Counted from the stretch's first letter, positions 1 through 6,345 are shown. The stretch: 8,401 nt of DNA from Desulfuromonadales bacterium (GCA_030591795.1 JAUVAJ010000056.1:1-8401), one strand, 5' to 3'. Translations and numbers: made by a program. The notes: a model not told the origin generated them from the letters alone.

Positions 1-509
1 AGAACCCGCGACGGATTCTCGGCCAGAAGGATCGACACTTCACTGTTCGGATCATTCAGATCGCCGAACACACGTACCTTGGTCGGACAGGTCTCAACGC
101 AGGCCGGAATACGCCCTACATAGATACGCTGCGTACAGAAAGTGCACTTGTCGACCGCCTCGATCACTTCATTATAATAACGAGCGTTGTAGGGACAGGC
201 CGTCATGCAATATTTACAACCGATGCACTTGTGATCAACAACATGTACGACTCCGTCCGGCGAAACAGTAGTTGCGCTGGTCGGACAGACATGAGCACAT
301 GGCGGGTTGGAACAGTGCTGGCATTGACTCGGAGTATAGCTTTCCCCGAGATTCGGATAAGTGCCACGCAGCGGATCGGCTCCGACCCAATTGCGATAGT
401 TTTCTTTTCCGAGCGGAACATCATTTTCGGCCTTACAAGCAACCGTGCAGGCTTTACAGTCAATACACCGGCGCGTGTCAAGGACGATGGCAAATCGTTT
501 GGTTTTCAT
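1..509 (-). CDS. Four-cluster ferredoxin-type iron-sulfur subunit of a molybdopterin oxidoreductase (3' end off window)
   Basis: This is the electron-transfer subunit of a DMSO-reductase-superfamily complex (PsrB/PhsB/DmsB/NrfC type). It would pass electrons between a membrane quinol-oxidising subunit and the Mo catalytic subunit. The 169 complete codons visible contain 16 cysteines in four groups: C15/C18/C21/C25, C63/C66/C71/C75, C95/C98/C101/C105 and C122/C125/C137/C141. This is the family pattern for four [4Fe-4S] clusters. There is no signal peptide, so by family precedent it would be exported bound to the Tat-targeted catalytic subunit. The ATG at 509 has a strong AGGAGGAG (516-523) six bases upstream, in the 15-nt gap after the Mo-subunit stop, so the two genes are co-transcribed and probably translationally linked. 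The gene runs off the left edge; related proteins are about 180-250 residues, so only the C-terminal tail is probably missing. The role is secure, the exact partner and substrate are not. Confidence 0.93.
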   Translation of the reverse strand, partial: MKTKRFAIVLDTRRCIDCKACTVACKAENDVPLGKENYRNWVGADPLRGTYPNLGESYTPSQCQHCSNPPCAHVCPTSATTVSPDGVVHVVDHKCIGCKYCMTACPYNARYYNEVIEAVDKCTFCTQRIYVGRIPACVETCPTKVRVFGDLNDPNSEVSILLAENPSRV

Positions 510-515
510 TTTCAA

Positions 516-523
516 CTCCTCCT
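516..523 (-). promoter_or_regulatory. Strong ribosome binding site of the iron-sulfur subunit gene
   Basis: AGGAGGAG on the minus strand lies six bases before the ATG at 509 and one base after the stop codon of the Mo-subunit gene (525-527). It fixes the start of the Fe-S subunit and suggests efficient, coupled translation of the two subunits. Confidence 0.85.
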
Positions 524-524
524 A

Positions 525-2726
525 TCAGGCCGGTAAGACTTCAACAAATGTCTCATGCAGGGCCGCGTTACCCGAAATCGGGCAATACTTGGTTTCGATC
601 AGAGCCGCATCACAGCCACCTTTGCCGTAGATATTGCTCAACCCCTTGGAAAGGACACCGAAACCGTGCGCCATGTAGACACTGTCGGGACGAATTTTAT
701 CGGTCACTTCAAGACGTAAGGTCTCTTCACCAACCGGACTCTTAACTTTGACCATCATGCCGTTTATCAACCCTCTGTTTTCTGCTGAGCTGGTGTTCAA
801 CCAGAGGGTATTCTCCGGCATGATTTCATGCAGATAGCCATTATTGGCGGTCGTACCGTGGGTAAAGATCGCGTGGCGTCCAACCAGCAGGCGGAACTTG
901 TCTGCCGGAATTTTTTTCGGGGCGGTGTAGACCGGCATCGGGTCGAGCCCCTTGTCCGCATAACGCTGTGAAAAAATTTCGATCTTGCCGCTGACCGTTT
1001 TCAGATCCTTTTCGAGAGTCTTGCCGTAGGTCGGTGTGGTTTTCTCGTAGTAAACGCCATCTTCCTGCAACGCTTTGAGAATCTTCGGATTATCTTTCAC
1101 CTGATGGTGAATATAATCTTCCATGGTGAAATCAAATTGCTCGGCAACTTCTTCACCTAAGCGTGTTGCCAGCTCTTTCATAATCCAGAGATTCGGCTTG
1201 CTTTCGAACATTGCCTCGATAGCAGGTTGACGCATGACTACCACCGGCAGAATTCCGGCCAGCGACTCGATCGGATCGAGACGCTCCAGGTAAGTCGCCT
1301 CCGGCAACACCACATCGGAATACCAGGCAGTGTCACTCATGGTGATATCGATGGTGCAGATGAAATCCATCTGATCCATCATTCGCAGCGTCTTGGCCCG
1401 GTCCGGGACCGAAGCCAGCACGTTCTGTTTGTAGACCATCATCCCTTTAACCGGATAAGGCTCTGCCTTGAGAACCCGCTCCTGCACCACTGGCCAGGAA
1501 CCGTCCTTCTCCGACAAGAACGGCACGCTGCCGTAATCGATCCGATCCGGAATATCGTCATACCAGGGAGCCAGGTAATCGTGCTTGGCCAGCTTGATCT
1601 TGCTGTTCGGCACCATACCGCCTTCGACATCCCAGTTGCCGACGATGCTATTGAGGATTGCCATCGCCCGGCGCATCTGGGTATCGTTGACCATGAACGA
1701 CGAACGACGCCCCTGATAGTAAACCGATTTCGGTGCAGCCATGGCAAACTCACGCGCCACCCGTCGAATTGCTGACGCAGCGATTTCAGTCTCGCCTTCA
1801 GCCCACTCCGGAGTGTACTTCTGGATATGCGGAATCAGCTTGTCGAAACCGACGGTATGCTTGTTGACATACTCCGGCTCGTACAACTCTTCAGTAACGA
1901 TGACGTTGATCATCGCCAGAATGAAGGCCATATCGGTGCCGGGCTTGATCGGGAACCACTTGTCGGCCTTGGCGGCTGTCTTGGTGAAGCGGGGATCAAG
2001 ATAAATCAGCTTACGCCGACCGCCCTCACCTTTAAGCATGTCGATCGAATCAGGAGTGATCAGCGCCTCGGAACGATTAGCACCGCTCATGATGATGTAA
2101 TCGGCGTTCAACACATCCGGGGTCGGGTTGGTGCCGAAGGTGGCACTGAAACCCTGAATATTCGACGACAGGCAGAGGGTCGGATGGCGAACCGTATTCG
2201 GGCTGCCGAAACACTCGGCCAGCTGATTAAAGAAGTGGTCCTGGTAGGTCCCTTCTGTAGAGGCGAACATGACACCGGCACGGGTGTGCTTTTCGGCAAT
2301 CTCATTCATATTCTTGGCGACCATATCGAGCGCCTCTTCCCAGCTGGCGCGGCGGAATTTACCCTCACCACGGGCACCGGTTCGAATCAGCGGGTACTTC
2401 AGGCGATCCGGATCGTAAACCACTTTTACACCGGCGTTGCCGCGAGCACAGAGCATCGCTCGGCTTTTGATGAAATTCGGGTTCGGGTCAAGCTTCTTAA
2501 TCACTCCGTCTTTGACCCGGGCGATGACGCCACACTTGTTGACACACATACCGCAGGTGGTGAAGATGTTTTTCGCATCTCCCACTACCGGGGCAGAAAT
2601 GTCGCCACTGGAGGCCAGGGCGCGCAGAACTTTAACCTGTGATCCGACCGCCGCGGCGGCTAGAGTACAGGATGAGAGTCCCAGAAAGCGCCGTCTACTT
2701 ACTTTTTTGTCTATCAGGCGAGACAC
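525..2726 (-). CDS. Tat-exported molybdopterin oxidoreductase, PsrA/PhsA (polysulfide/thiosulfate reductase)-like catalytic subunit
   Basis: This is a 733-residue periplasmic bis-MGD molybdoenzyme of the DMSO-reductase superfamily. The N-terminus has a twin-arginine signal (SRRRFLG, residues 10-16), then an Ala-rich hydrophobic stretch and a likely cleavage after ALA (about 38). C58, C61, C65 and C93 (followed by ARG) form the N-terminal [4Fe-4S] motif. C185, in RHPTLC, aligns with the Mo-ligating cysteine of PhsA/PsrA-type enzymes. The molybdopterin domain follows, and the C-terminal dinucleotide-binding domain spans about 610-733. Length fits PsrA/PhsA (about 750) better than ArrA or TtrA, which are longer. 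Translation starts at GTG (2726) with AAGGAG (2733-2738) at ideal spacing, and the twin-arginine motif follows at the usual distance. It lies downstream of the cytochrome and porin genes and 15 nt before the Fe-S subunit. Polysulfide, thiosulfate or another chalcogen oxyanion are possible substrates; the family does not settle it. Confidence 0.92.
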   Translation of the reverse strand: MSRLIDKKVSRRRFLGLSSCTLAAAAVGSQVKVLRALASSGDISAPVVGDAKNIFTTCGMCVNKCGVIARVKDGVIKKLDPNPNFIKSRAMLCARGNAGVKVVYDPDRLKYPLIRTGARGEGKFRRASWEEALDMVAKNMNEIAEKHTRAGVMFASTEGTYQDHFFNQLAECFGSPNTVRHPTLCLSSNIQGFSATFGTNPTPDVLNADYIIMSGANRSEALITPDSIDMLKGEGGRRKLIYLDPRFTKTAAKADKWFPIKPGTDMAFILAMINVIVTEELYEPEYVNKHTVGFDKLIPHIQKYTPEWAEGETEIAASAIRRVAREFAMAAPKSVYYQGRRSSFMVNDTQMRRAMAILNSIVGNWDVEGGMVPNSKIKLAKHDYLAPWYDDIPDRIDYGSVPFLSEKDGSWPVVQERVLKAEPYPVKGMMVYKQNVLASVPDRAKTLRMMDQMDFICTIDITMSDTAWYSDVVLPEATYLERLDPIESLAGILPVVVMRQPAIEAMFESKPNLWIMKELATRLGEEVAEQFDFTMEDYIHHQVKDNPKILKALQEDGVYYEKTTPTYGKTLEKDLKTVSGKIEIFSQRYADKGLDPMPVYTAPKKIPADKFRLLVGRHAIFTHGTTANNGYLHEIMPENTLWLNTSSAENRGLINGMMVKVKSPVGEETLRLEVTDKIRPDSVYMAHGFGVLSKGLSNIYGKGGCDAALIETKYCPISGNAALHETFVEVLPA

Positions 2727-2732
2727 GGCTAT

Positions 2733-2738
2733 CTCCTT
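2733..2738 (-). promoter_or_regulatory. RBS deciding the GTG start of the Mo subunit
   Basis: AAGGAG on the minus strand has its GGAG core six bases upstream of GTG at 2724-2726. No in-frame ATG lies between it and the twin-arginine motif, so GTG is the supported start. Confidence 0.8.
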
Positions 2739-2791
2739 TGTTAGAGATTTATAATGAATATATGAATAATTGAATATATGCGAGCCAATTA

Positions 2792-2817
2792 AAGGGGAGA
2801 GGTTACCCTCTCCCCTT
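2792..2817 (-). terminator. 11-bp stem-loop between porin and Mo-subunit genes; partial terminator or processing hairpin
   Basis: A perfect 11-bp inverted repeat (2792-2802 with 2807-2817, four-base loop) lies 23 nt after the porin stop and 65 nt before the Mo-subunit GTG. On the minus strand the stem is followed by only three Ts and then AATTGG, so the U-tract is poor. I read it as an attenuating or mRNA 3'-end-stabilising hairpin that would lower transcript for the downstream enzyme genes relative to cytochrome and porin. Complete termination is less likely, since no convincing promoter is visible in the remaining gap. Confidence 0.6.
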
Positions 2818-2840
2818 CAGGTATTTTACATAAACTGCTC

Positions 2841-4331
2841 TTAGAACTTGACGGTCACCGAAGCGTTGATGTCGTAAGCAGTATCAACTACCGGGAAGAA
2901 CGCATGGGTCGTCATCGGATTAACTTCAGCCACCTTCTGCGGGGTACCAACAACAGAACCGCTGCCACTGTACTCATAGTCGTAGTAGAGACCAGCGAGT
3001 CGAATGAACATGTTCGGATTGACGTCTACAATGTAGTACGCCTCACCAACATGACCACGAGTAGCAAGCTTGCTGCCCAAGATATCGTCGCCAGCTTGAT
3101 TAAACGGTGTCCAGTACTGAGAACCGTAGTTGTATTCCAATCCAAACTTACCCATAGGGGCAGGAAACTGAGTACCAACATAAAGCGAATAACCGGTACG
3201 CTTAGTCATGTCTGCTTGATCAGGAACAATATCTCCAGCCATATCAAAGGTCGGGTCGGACAACAGACCGCCAAACATACCAGCTTGACCGCTTGGCTTC
3301 GTCTGGGTGAGACCAAGAGATGCAAAATACTTAACATCATTTTCCTCGTCGCGCGAGAAGCCCAGGCCAACGAGATAGATATCGCCGATATTATTCTGTG
3401 CCATCATGCGGGAAACGAAGGTGTTGGTCGCCTGGCTAAAGTCACTCACATCAAACGGCAGGACTGCCAGACCGGTGAAACCATCGGTCACGTCCATAGC
3501 CATAAAGGCAGTAAGTTGCAGGAAGTTTGTACCATCGTTGAGGATATCAATATTGAAACCGCCAAGATGAGTATCTTCAACATCAGACATCGTCATCAGA
3601 GCGCCATTGTTGATGCCGGACTCATAACCTTGACCGTAGCAGAAACGAATGGTTGAACCATCATCACCAACATTGTAACCGACAGTGATGCCGTCGAAGT
3701 TGAAGTTGACCAAATGACCGGACGGAGTGCCACCACGCTTTTCATTTTCGCGATAGTGCAACGGCGGGCCGTAGGTCGAGGGACGACGACCGATGGAGAG
3801 GTAGAAATCTGAACCGCCGATCTCTTTCCAATTAAAATAGGCACGCTCCACCCGCAGAAAATCACCGGTCGGGTTACCACTGTTGGTGCCATCCATGGTG
3901 TAGGACAGGCTGTCCATGAAATGCACGCCGGTCGAATCCCCCCAGGTCTTGTACATATTAAGACGACCGGAAAAAGAAACATTATCCCAGACTTTAGCCT
4001 TCATACCGAGACGAAGACGGGTTGTGTAGACAATGGCATTGGTGTGATCGTATTTATTTACAGCCCAAACAGGTGGAGGGCCAGGTGCTGCAACATAAAG
4101 CATTCGAACATTTTTTTGCGCAGTCGAATCAGCTTTAACGCGCAAATCGCCATACCAGCTGATCCGGTCGGTAGCAGTGTGCATCTCAGTAGCATCAGTC
4201 CGCTCACTCAACTCCTCGAGCTCGGCAGCCAACTCATTAATCTGGGCTTCCAGTTCGGCGACGGTCGCCGCACCGGCAAAAGCCGGGATTGCGAGCGCAA
4301 GGCTCAGCAGTAGTACAATAATCTTCTTCAT
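2841..4331 (-). CDS. Outer-membrane beta-barrel (porin-like) protein, DUF3373-like
   Basis: This 496-residue protein is predicted to lie in the outer membrane. It begins with a Sec signal peptide (MKK, a hydrophobic run, cleavage near AFA at 19), followed by a short heptad-like acidic helix (about 23-45). Such N-terminal segments are found in porins anchored to the cell wall or forming trimer coiled coils. The rest alternates polar and hydrophobic residues, is rich in Gly, Tyr, Phe and Asn, and ends in Phe, the usual recognition signal for the barrel-assembly machinery. The start of the mature part (WYGDLRVKADS, near 59-69) and the layout resemble DUF3373 proteins of Geobacter and Desulfuromonas. 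ATG at 4331 is chosen because GGAG (4338-4341) is six bases upstream; a farther in-frame ATG at 4358 lacks the signal-peptide logic. It lies 53 nt after the cytochrome gene. A pore for the enzyme's substrate or product is a reasonable inference, unproven. Confidence 0.83.
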   Translation of the reverse strand: MKKIIVLLLSLALAIPAFAGAATVAELEAQINELAAELEELSERTDATEMHTATDRISWYGDLRVKADSTAQKNVRMLYVAAPGPPPVWAVNKYDHTNAIVYTTRLRLGMKAKVWDNVSFSGRLNMYKTWGDSTGVHFMDSLSYTMDGTNSGNPTGDFLRVERAYFNWKEIGGSDFYLSIGRRPSTYGPPLHYRENEKRGGTPSGHLVNFNFDGITVGYNVGDDGSTIRFCYGQGYESGINNGALMTMSDVEDTHLGGFNIDILNDGTNFLQLTAFMAMDVTDGFTGLAVLPFDVSDFSQATNTFVSRMMAQNNIGDIYLVGLGFSRDEENDVKYFASLGLTQTKPSGQAGMFGGLLSDPTFDMAGDIVPDQADMTKRTGYSLYVGTQFPAPMGKFGLEYNYGSQYWTPFNQAGDDILGSKLATRGHVGEAYYIVDVNPNMFIRLAGLYYDYEYSGSGSVVGTPQKVAEVNPMTTHAFFPVVDTAYDINASVTVKF

Positions 4332-4384
4332 AACCTTCTCCTTATTCAGATTACACAAATGCCTGAGAATTCAGACAGAAATAA

Positions 4385-4696
4385 TTAACCGCAGGTTTCC
4401 GGCTGAGACGAATCCTTGGCATGGTCGTAGAGATAAAAGAAGACACGGTGCAGATCGTCTTTGTCGAGTTTTTCCCAGGCTGCTGCGCCGCCTTTGTGCT
4501 TGCCTTTTTTATAGATCCGCTCCCACTGGGCCATAGTCTTGTCGCTGGCTGACTTGGTGTGGCAGGATTTGCAATTTTTCTTGTAAAGGTACTTGCCTTT
4601 TTTGTAGTTCGAAGGCTTTTCAATGGCCGCAAATGCCGAGGTCACGGTAAAAGCGACGATCATCAGTCCGATCAGAAACTTCGTTGTCTTTTTCAT
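4385..4696 (-). CDS. Small periplasmic monohaem cytochrome c
   Basis: This 103-residue protein has a Sec signal peptide (residues 1-23, ending AFA) and one haem-binding motif, CKSCH (42-46). The mature part is very Lys-rich, suggesting a basic electron carrier that docks to acidic partners. The only methionine after the haem motif is M55, nine residues beyond H46 and unusually close for a class I distal ligand. H67, H83 and H92 are the other candidates, so ligation may be bis-His or open. A third cysteine, C102, sits one residue from the C-terminus. ATG at 4696 has AAGGAG (4705-4710) eight bases upstream. It is the first gene after the 332-nt control region and is followed by the porin gene, then the Mo enzyme, suggesting a shared transcript. 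It may shuttle electrons to or from the Mo/Fe-S complex, but the direction is unknown. Confidence 0.88.
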   Translation of the reverse strand: MKKTTKFLIGLMIVAFTVTSAFAAIEKPSNYKKGKYLYKKNCKSCHTKSASDKTMAQWERIYKKGKHKGGAAAWEKLDKDDLHRVFFYLYDHAKDSSQPETCG

Positions 4697-4883
4697 TTGT
4701 TTATCTCCTTTTGTTTGTCTGTTCTTGAGCGCCGAATTCGATGCAACATAATTGTTGACTTGATTGATTGTGTATTTCTACTTTCTAAATATACAGATAT
4801 CACAATTCATGCCAACTTTTTTATCTTCCGGAATTGATAGTTTAATCAGGTAGTTATCTCGACAGGATGGACAGATGAACTGA

Positions 4884-4918
4884 CTTTATATTTGAAACAA
4901 ATTGTTTCAAATATAAAG
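4884..4918. repeat. Perfect 35-bp palindrome containing a TGAAAC-N5-GTTTCA operator
   Basis: Bases 4884-4900 are the exact reverse complement of 4902-4918 around a single central base (4901). The core at 4893-4909 is TGAAAC-N5-GTTTCA, the same dyad found twice near 5000. Because it shares its core with the other two sites and has only one central base, a bound dimeric regulator is more likely than an RNA hairpin terminator. It lies downstream of the candidate promoter, so a roadblock or looping role is possible. Confidence 0.75.
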
Positions 4919-4983
4919 GACTATTCGAAGGAATAGCGGCTAAACCATGATAAAAAGGTGTTTTGACCGTTTTAATGTACAGT

Positions 4984-5000
4984 TGAAACATTACGTTTCA
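4984..5000. promoter_or_regulatory. Operator 2: perfect TGAAAC-N5-GTTTCA dyad
   Basis: A 17-bp site with perfect six-base half-sites around ATTAC. It overlaps the candidate -10 element at 4990-4995 and abuts operator 1 with no gap. The odd-centred dyad would suit several dimeric regulators, such as TetR, GntR or LysR types. The family is not identifiable from the site alone. Confidence 0.65.
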
Positions 5001-5018
5001 TGCAACATTATGTTTCAA
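4990..5018 (-). promoter_or_regulatory. Candidate sigma-70 promoter for the cytochrome-porin-Mo-enzyme operon
   Basis: On the minus strand TTGAAA (5013-5018, 5/6 match) and CGTAAT (4990-4995, 4/6 match) are 17 bp apart. Start would be near 4983. The -10 is weak, consistent with a regulated promoter. The two elements coincide with operators 1 and 2. An alternative start closer to the gene cannot be excluded. Confidence 0.45.
5001..5017. promoter_or_regulatory. Operator 1: near-perfect dyad TGCAAC-N5-GTTTCA
   Basis: A second 17-bp site directly joined to operator 2, with one mismatch in the left half-site (C for A). It covers most of the candidate -35 element (5013-5018), so a repressor bound to both sites would mask the whole promoter. 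It begins 12 nt after the stop codon of the YkgJ-like gene. Confidence 0.6.
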
Positions 5019-5028
5019 CCTTTTGCTG

Positions 5029-5646
5029 TCAACTATCTAACCTACTCAAAACAGCCCCGGTCAGACGAGTACTCCGATCATCGAGGCCACAAGTTCTAAG
5101 GGCTCGCCCGAGTCCGACAAACGCCGCATCAAAAATTTCCTTCTGCGACACACAGGAACTGATCGGATGATACTCCCCCAGCGCCAGCATTGATTTGGCG
5201 GCCAGGCAATCCTCAGCATTAGTTGAAGTCAAGCCTCGACAAAGCAGCGGCCTGACCGAATAAATCAGACAACGACCATTGCCATTGAGAAAAGCGCAGC
5301 AGTAATTGGACATAATCCGTTCTTCGTCGTCCAACCAACGTGTGTGCCGGTAGAGAGTCTCTAACTTAGAATATAGCTCGGCGAGAACCTTAGGCTTGAG
5401 GGATAGGCGCAAATAACTGGCAATGGCATCAGCTTCCGGTGCCAGAACAGAGACGTTGATCGCACAACAATAATCACACCCCGGACCGCAGGCGACATGT
5501 CGAGTGTCTGATATATCAGCGTGCCGGTTTTCGGCAAACTGATAAACGTCTGTCGCAGCCAGAGCAGACTGCCCACGCAACAACACAGGCACAGCAACAC
5601 GTTCGACGCTATCGATAAATTGTGCATTTTCAAACTGGCTCGACAT
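5029..5646 (-). CDS. YkgJ-family cysteine-cluster protein (putative zinc- or iron-binding)
   Basis: A 205-residue, probably cytoplasmic protein without signal peptide or membrane helix. It has the family hallmark CGPGCDYCC (C53, C57, C60, C61) and a second conserved block containing C116, C117, C126 and C136 in the context RCLIY..RPLLCR. C147, C165 and C186 are further cysteines. The family is annotated as Zn/Fe-chelating with no firm biochemical role. ATG at 5646 has GGAG (5656-5659) nine bases upstream. It follows the TorD-type chaperone gene by 96 nt and precedes the cytochrome operon, so a part in maturing or inserting metal into the respiratory enzyme is plausible inference only. A perfect extended -10 in the gap suggests a promoter of its own. 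No terminator follows it, so read-through into the cytochrome operon is possible. Confidence 0.85.
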   Translation of the reverse strand: MSSQFENAQFIDSVERVAVPVLLRGQSALAATDVYQFAENRHADISDTRHVACGPGCDYCCAINVSVLAPEADAIASYLRLSLKPKVLAELYSKLETLYRHTRWLDDEERIMSNYCCAFLNGNGRCLIYSVRPLLCRGLTSTNAEDCLAAKSMLALGEYHPISSCVSQKEIFDAAFVGLGRALRTCGLDDRSTRLTGAVLSRLDS

Positions 5647-5698
5647 GACAGCATTCTCCAGGGAGTTATAACCGGAGCATAAAATGACACTGCCAAAT

Positions 5699-5707
5699 AT
5701 TATAGCA
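5699..5707 (-). promoter_or_regulatory. Extended -10 promoter element upstream of the YkgJ-like gene
   Basis: The minus strand reads TGCTATAAT, a perfect extended -10 (TGnTATAAT). No good -35 lies 16-18 bp upstream, which extended -10 promoters can tolerate. Start would be near 5692, giving a leader of about 46 nt. Confidence 0.5.
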
Positions 5708-5742
5708 CGTTAATGTTGTTTCGCTCCCATACAAATCGCATA

Positions 5743-6345
5743 CTAAGTAAGTCGGCCCAGCCAGTCGCGCTCTTGTCGACAAAAAGCGAGTAACGAGGTT
5801 GCCCCCCAATGATAAACCGTCTCTTCGTCAATTCCGGCCAGACGCTCGGTAAATTGTTCCAGCCACGGCAACAGACATTGTTCAAGAAATTCATGCTGGC
5901 TCGTAGTCGCCACTTTGGCGGCGGTCAGGTCGCGTTGCTTAAATCCAGCCTCTTCTTTGCCGACCATAAAATACAGGAATTCCAACTCGGTTGACAGGTA
6001 GTCCGGCGGCTCAGTGGCATCTTCAAATACCAGGCCCTGCTTTGCATATAGTTCCGTAACCCGCCTTGTCGACTCCCCCATCAACAAACCGTTATCCAGA
6101 TAGACAGAGCCATAGGGAGGGGCCGGGACACCACCCATACTAGCAACAAACAGTCCCGTAAAAACTTCGGCAAGCTGTTCTTGAGACAACTCAAAAACAG
6201 CTTTTTCTGGAGCAGCCGTCCCGAGAATCTCAGCAACCTCATTTACTTCATTGTCCGCCAGGTATTGAACGAGTTCATCTCCTGGATTTGCGAATAAACA
6301 AGCAAAAAACCGATACAACCGCTGGCGTTGATTGATGTGTAACAT
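5743..6345 (-). CDS. TorD/DmsD-family molybdoenzyme maturation chaperone
   Basis: A 200-residue, mostly alpha-helical cytoplasmic protein of the TorD family. These chaperones bind the Tat signal and apo-form of a Mo enzyme and hold it until cofactor is inserted. Recognisable parts are an N-terminal helix (QRLYRFFACLFANP, 8-21), the APPYGSVYLD segment (75-84) and the EPPDYLSTELEFLYFM segment (112-127), matching the family's P-x-Y-x-S-x-Y-like and E-PDHL-x-EL-like blocks. ATG at 6345 is preferred because GGAG (6354-6357) is eight bases upstream; an in-frame TTG at 6348 is only five bases from it. It heads the minus-strand gene set and lies divergent from tatA. Its natural client is most likely the Tat-signal Mo subunit encoded at 525-2726. 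Confidence 0.9.
   Translation of the reverse strand: MLHINQRQRLYRFFACLFANPGDELVQYLADNEVNEVAEILGTAAPEKAVFELSQEQLAEVFTGLFVASMGGVPAPPYGSVYLDNGLLMGESTRRVTELYAKQGLVFEDATEPPDYLSTELEFLYFMVGKEEAGFKQRDLTAAKVATTSQHEFLEQCLLPWLEQFTERLAGIDEETVYHWGATSLLAFCRQERDWLGRLT

Larger units (their letters stand above)
4697..5028. other. 332-nt intergenic control region between YkgJ-like and cytochrome genes
   Basis: I find no gene here on either strand. It is AT-rich and carries three TGAAAC-N5-GTTTCA dyads (5001-5017, 4984-5000, 4893-4909), one candidate promoter (4990-5018) and a six-base stem (4921-4926 with 4931-4936). If transcription starts near 4983, the cytochrome mRNA would have an unusually long leader of roughly 285 nt. 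The cytochrome-proximal part (4711-4880) shows nothing convincing beyond AT-rich sequence and the ribosome binding site. Confidence 0.6.

Noticed and set aside
1827..2642. A 271-codon open frame on the plus strand opposite the Mo subunit
   Set aside because: It is antisense to a well-supported enzyme gene, has no recognisable domain and reflects codon bias of the opposite strand. The same holds for open frames at 272-745 and 1227-1775.
2904..3656. A 250-codon open frame on the plus strand opposite the porin gene
   Set aside because: The minus-strand protein has a signal peptide, barrel-like sequence and C-terminal Phe. The plus-strand product has no family resemblance.
4799..4815. Sigma-54-like sequence TGGCAT-N5-TGTGA on the minus strand upstream of the cytochrome
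   Set aside because: The -24 GG is present but the -12 GC is replaced by GA, and no enhancer-binding protein is encoded nearby. Not strong enough to list as a promoter.
4559..4837. A 92-codon plus-strand open frame with hydrophobic segments spanning the cytochrome 5' end and intergenic region
   Set aside because: It overlaps the cytochrome gene antisense, has no ribosome binding site or known domain, and its hydrophobicity comes from the Lys-rich and signal-peptide codons read in reverse.
4921..4936. Six-bp stem-loop next to the 35-bp palindrome, considered as a terminator
   Set aside because: The stem is short, AT-rich and has no T-tract on either strand; probably incidental.
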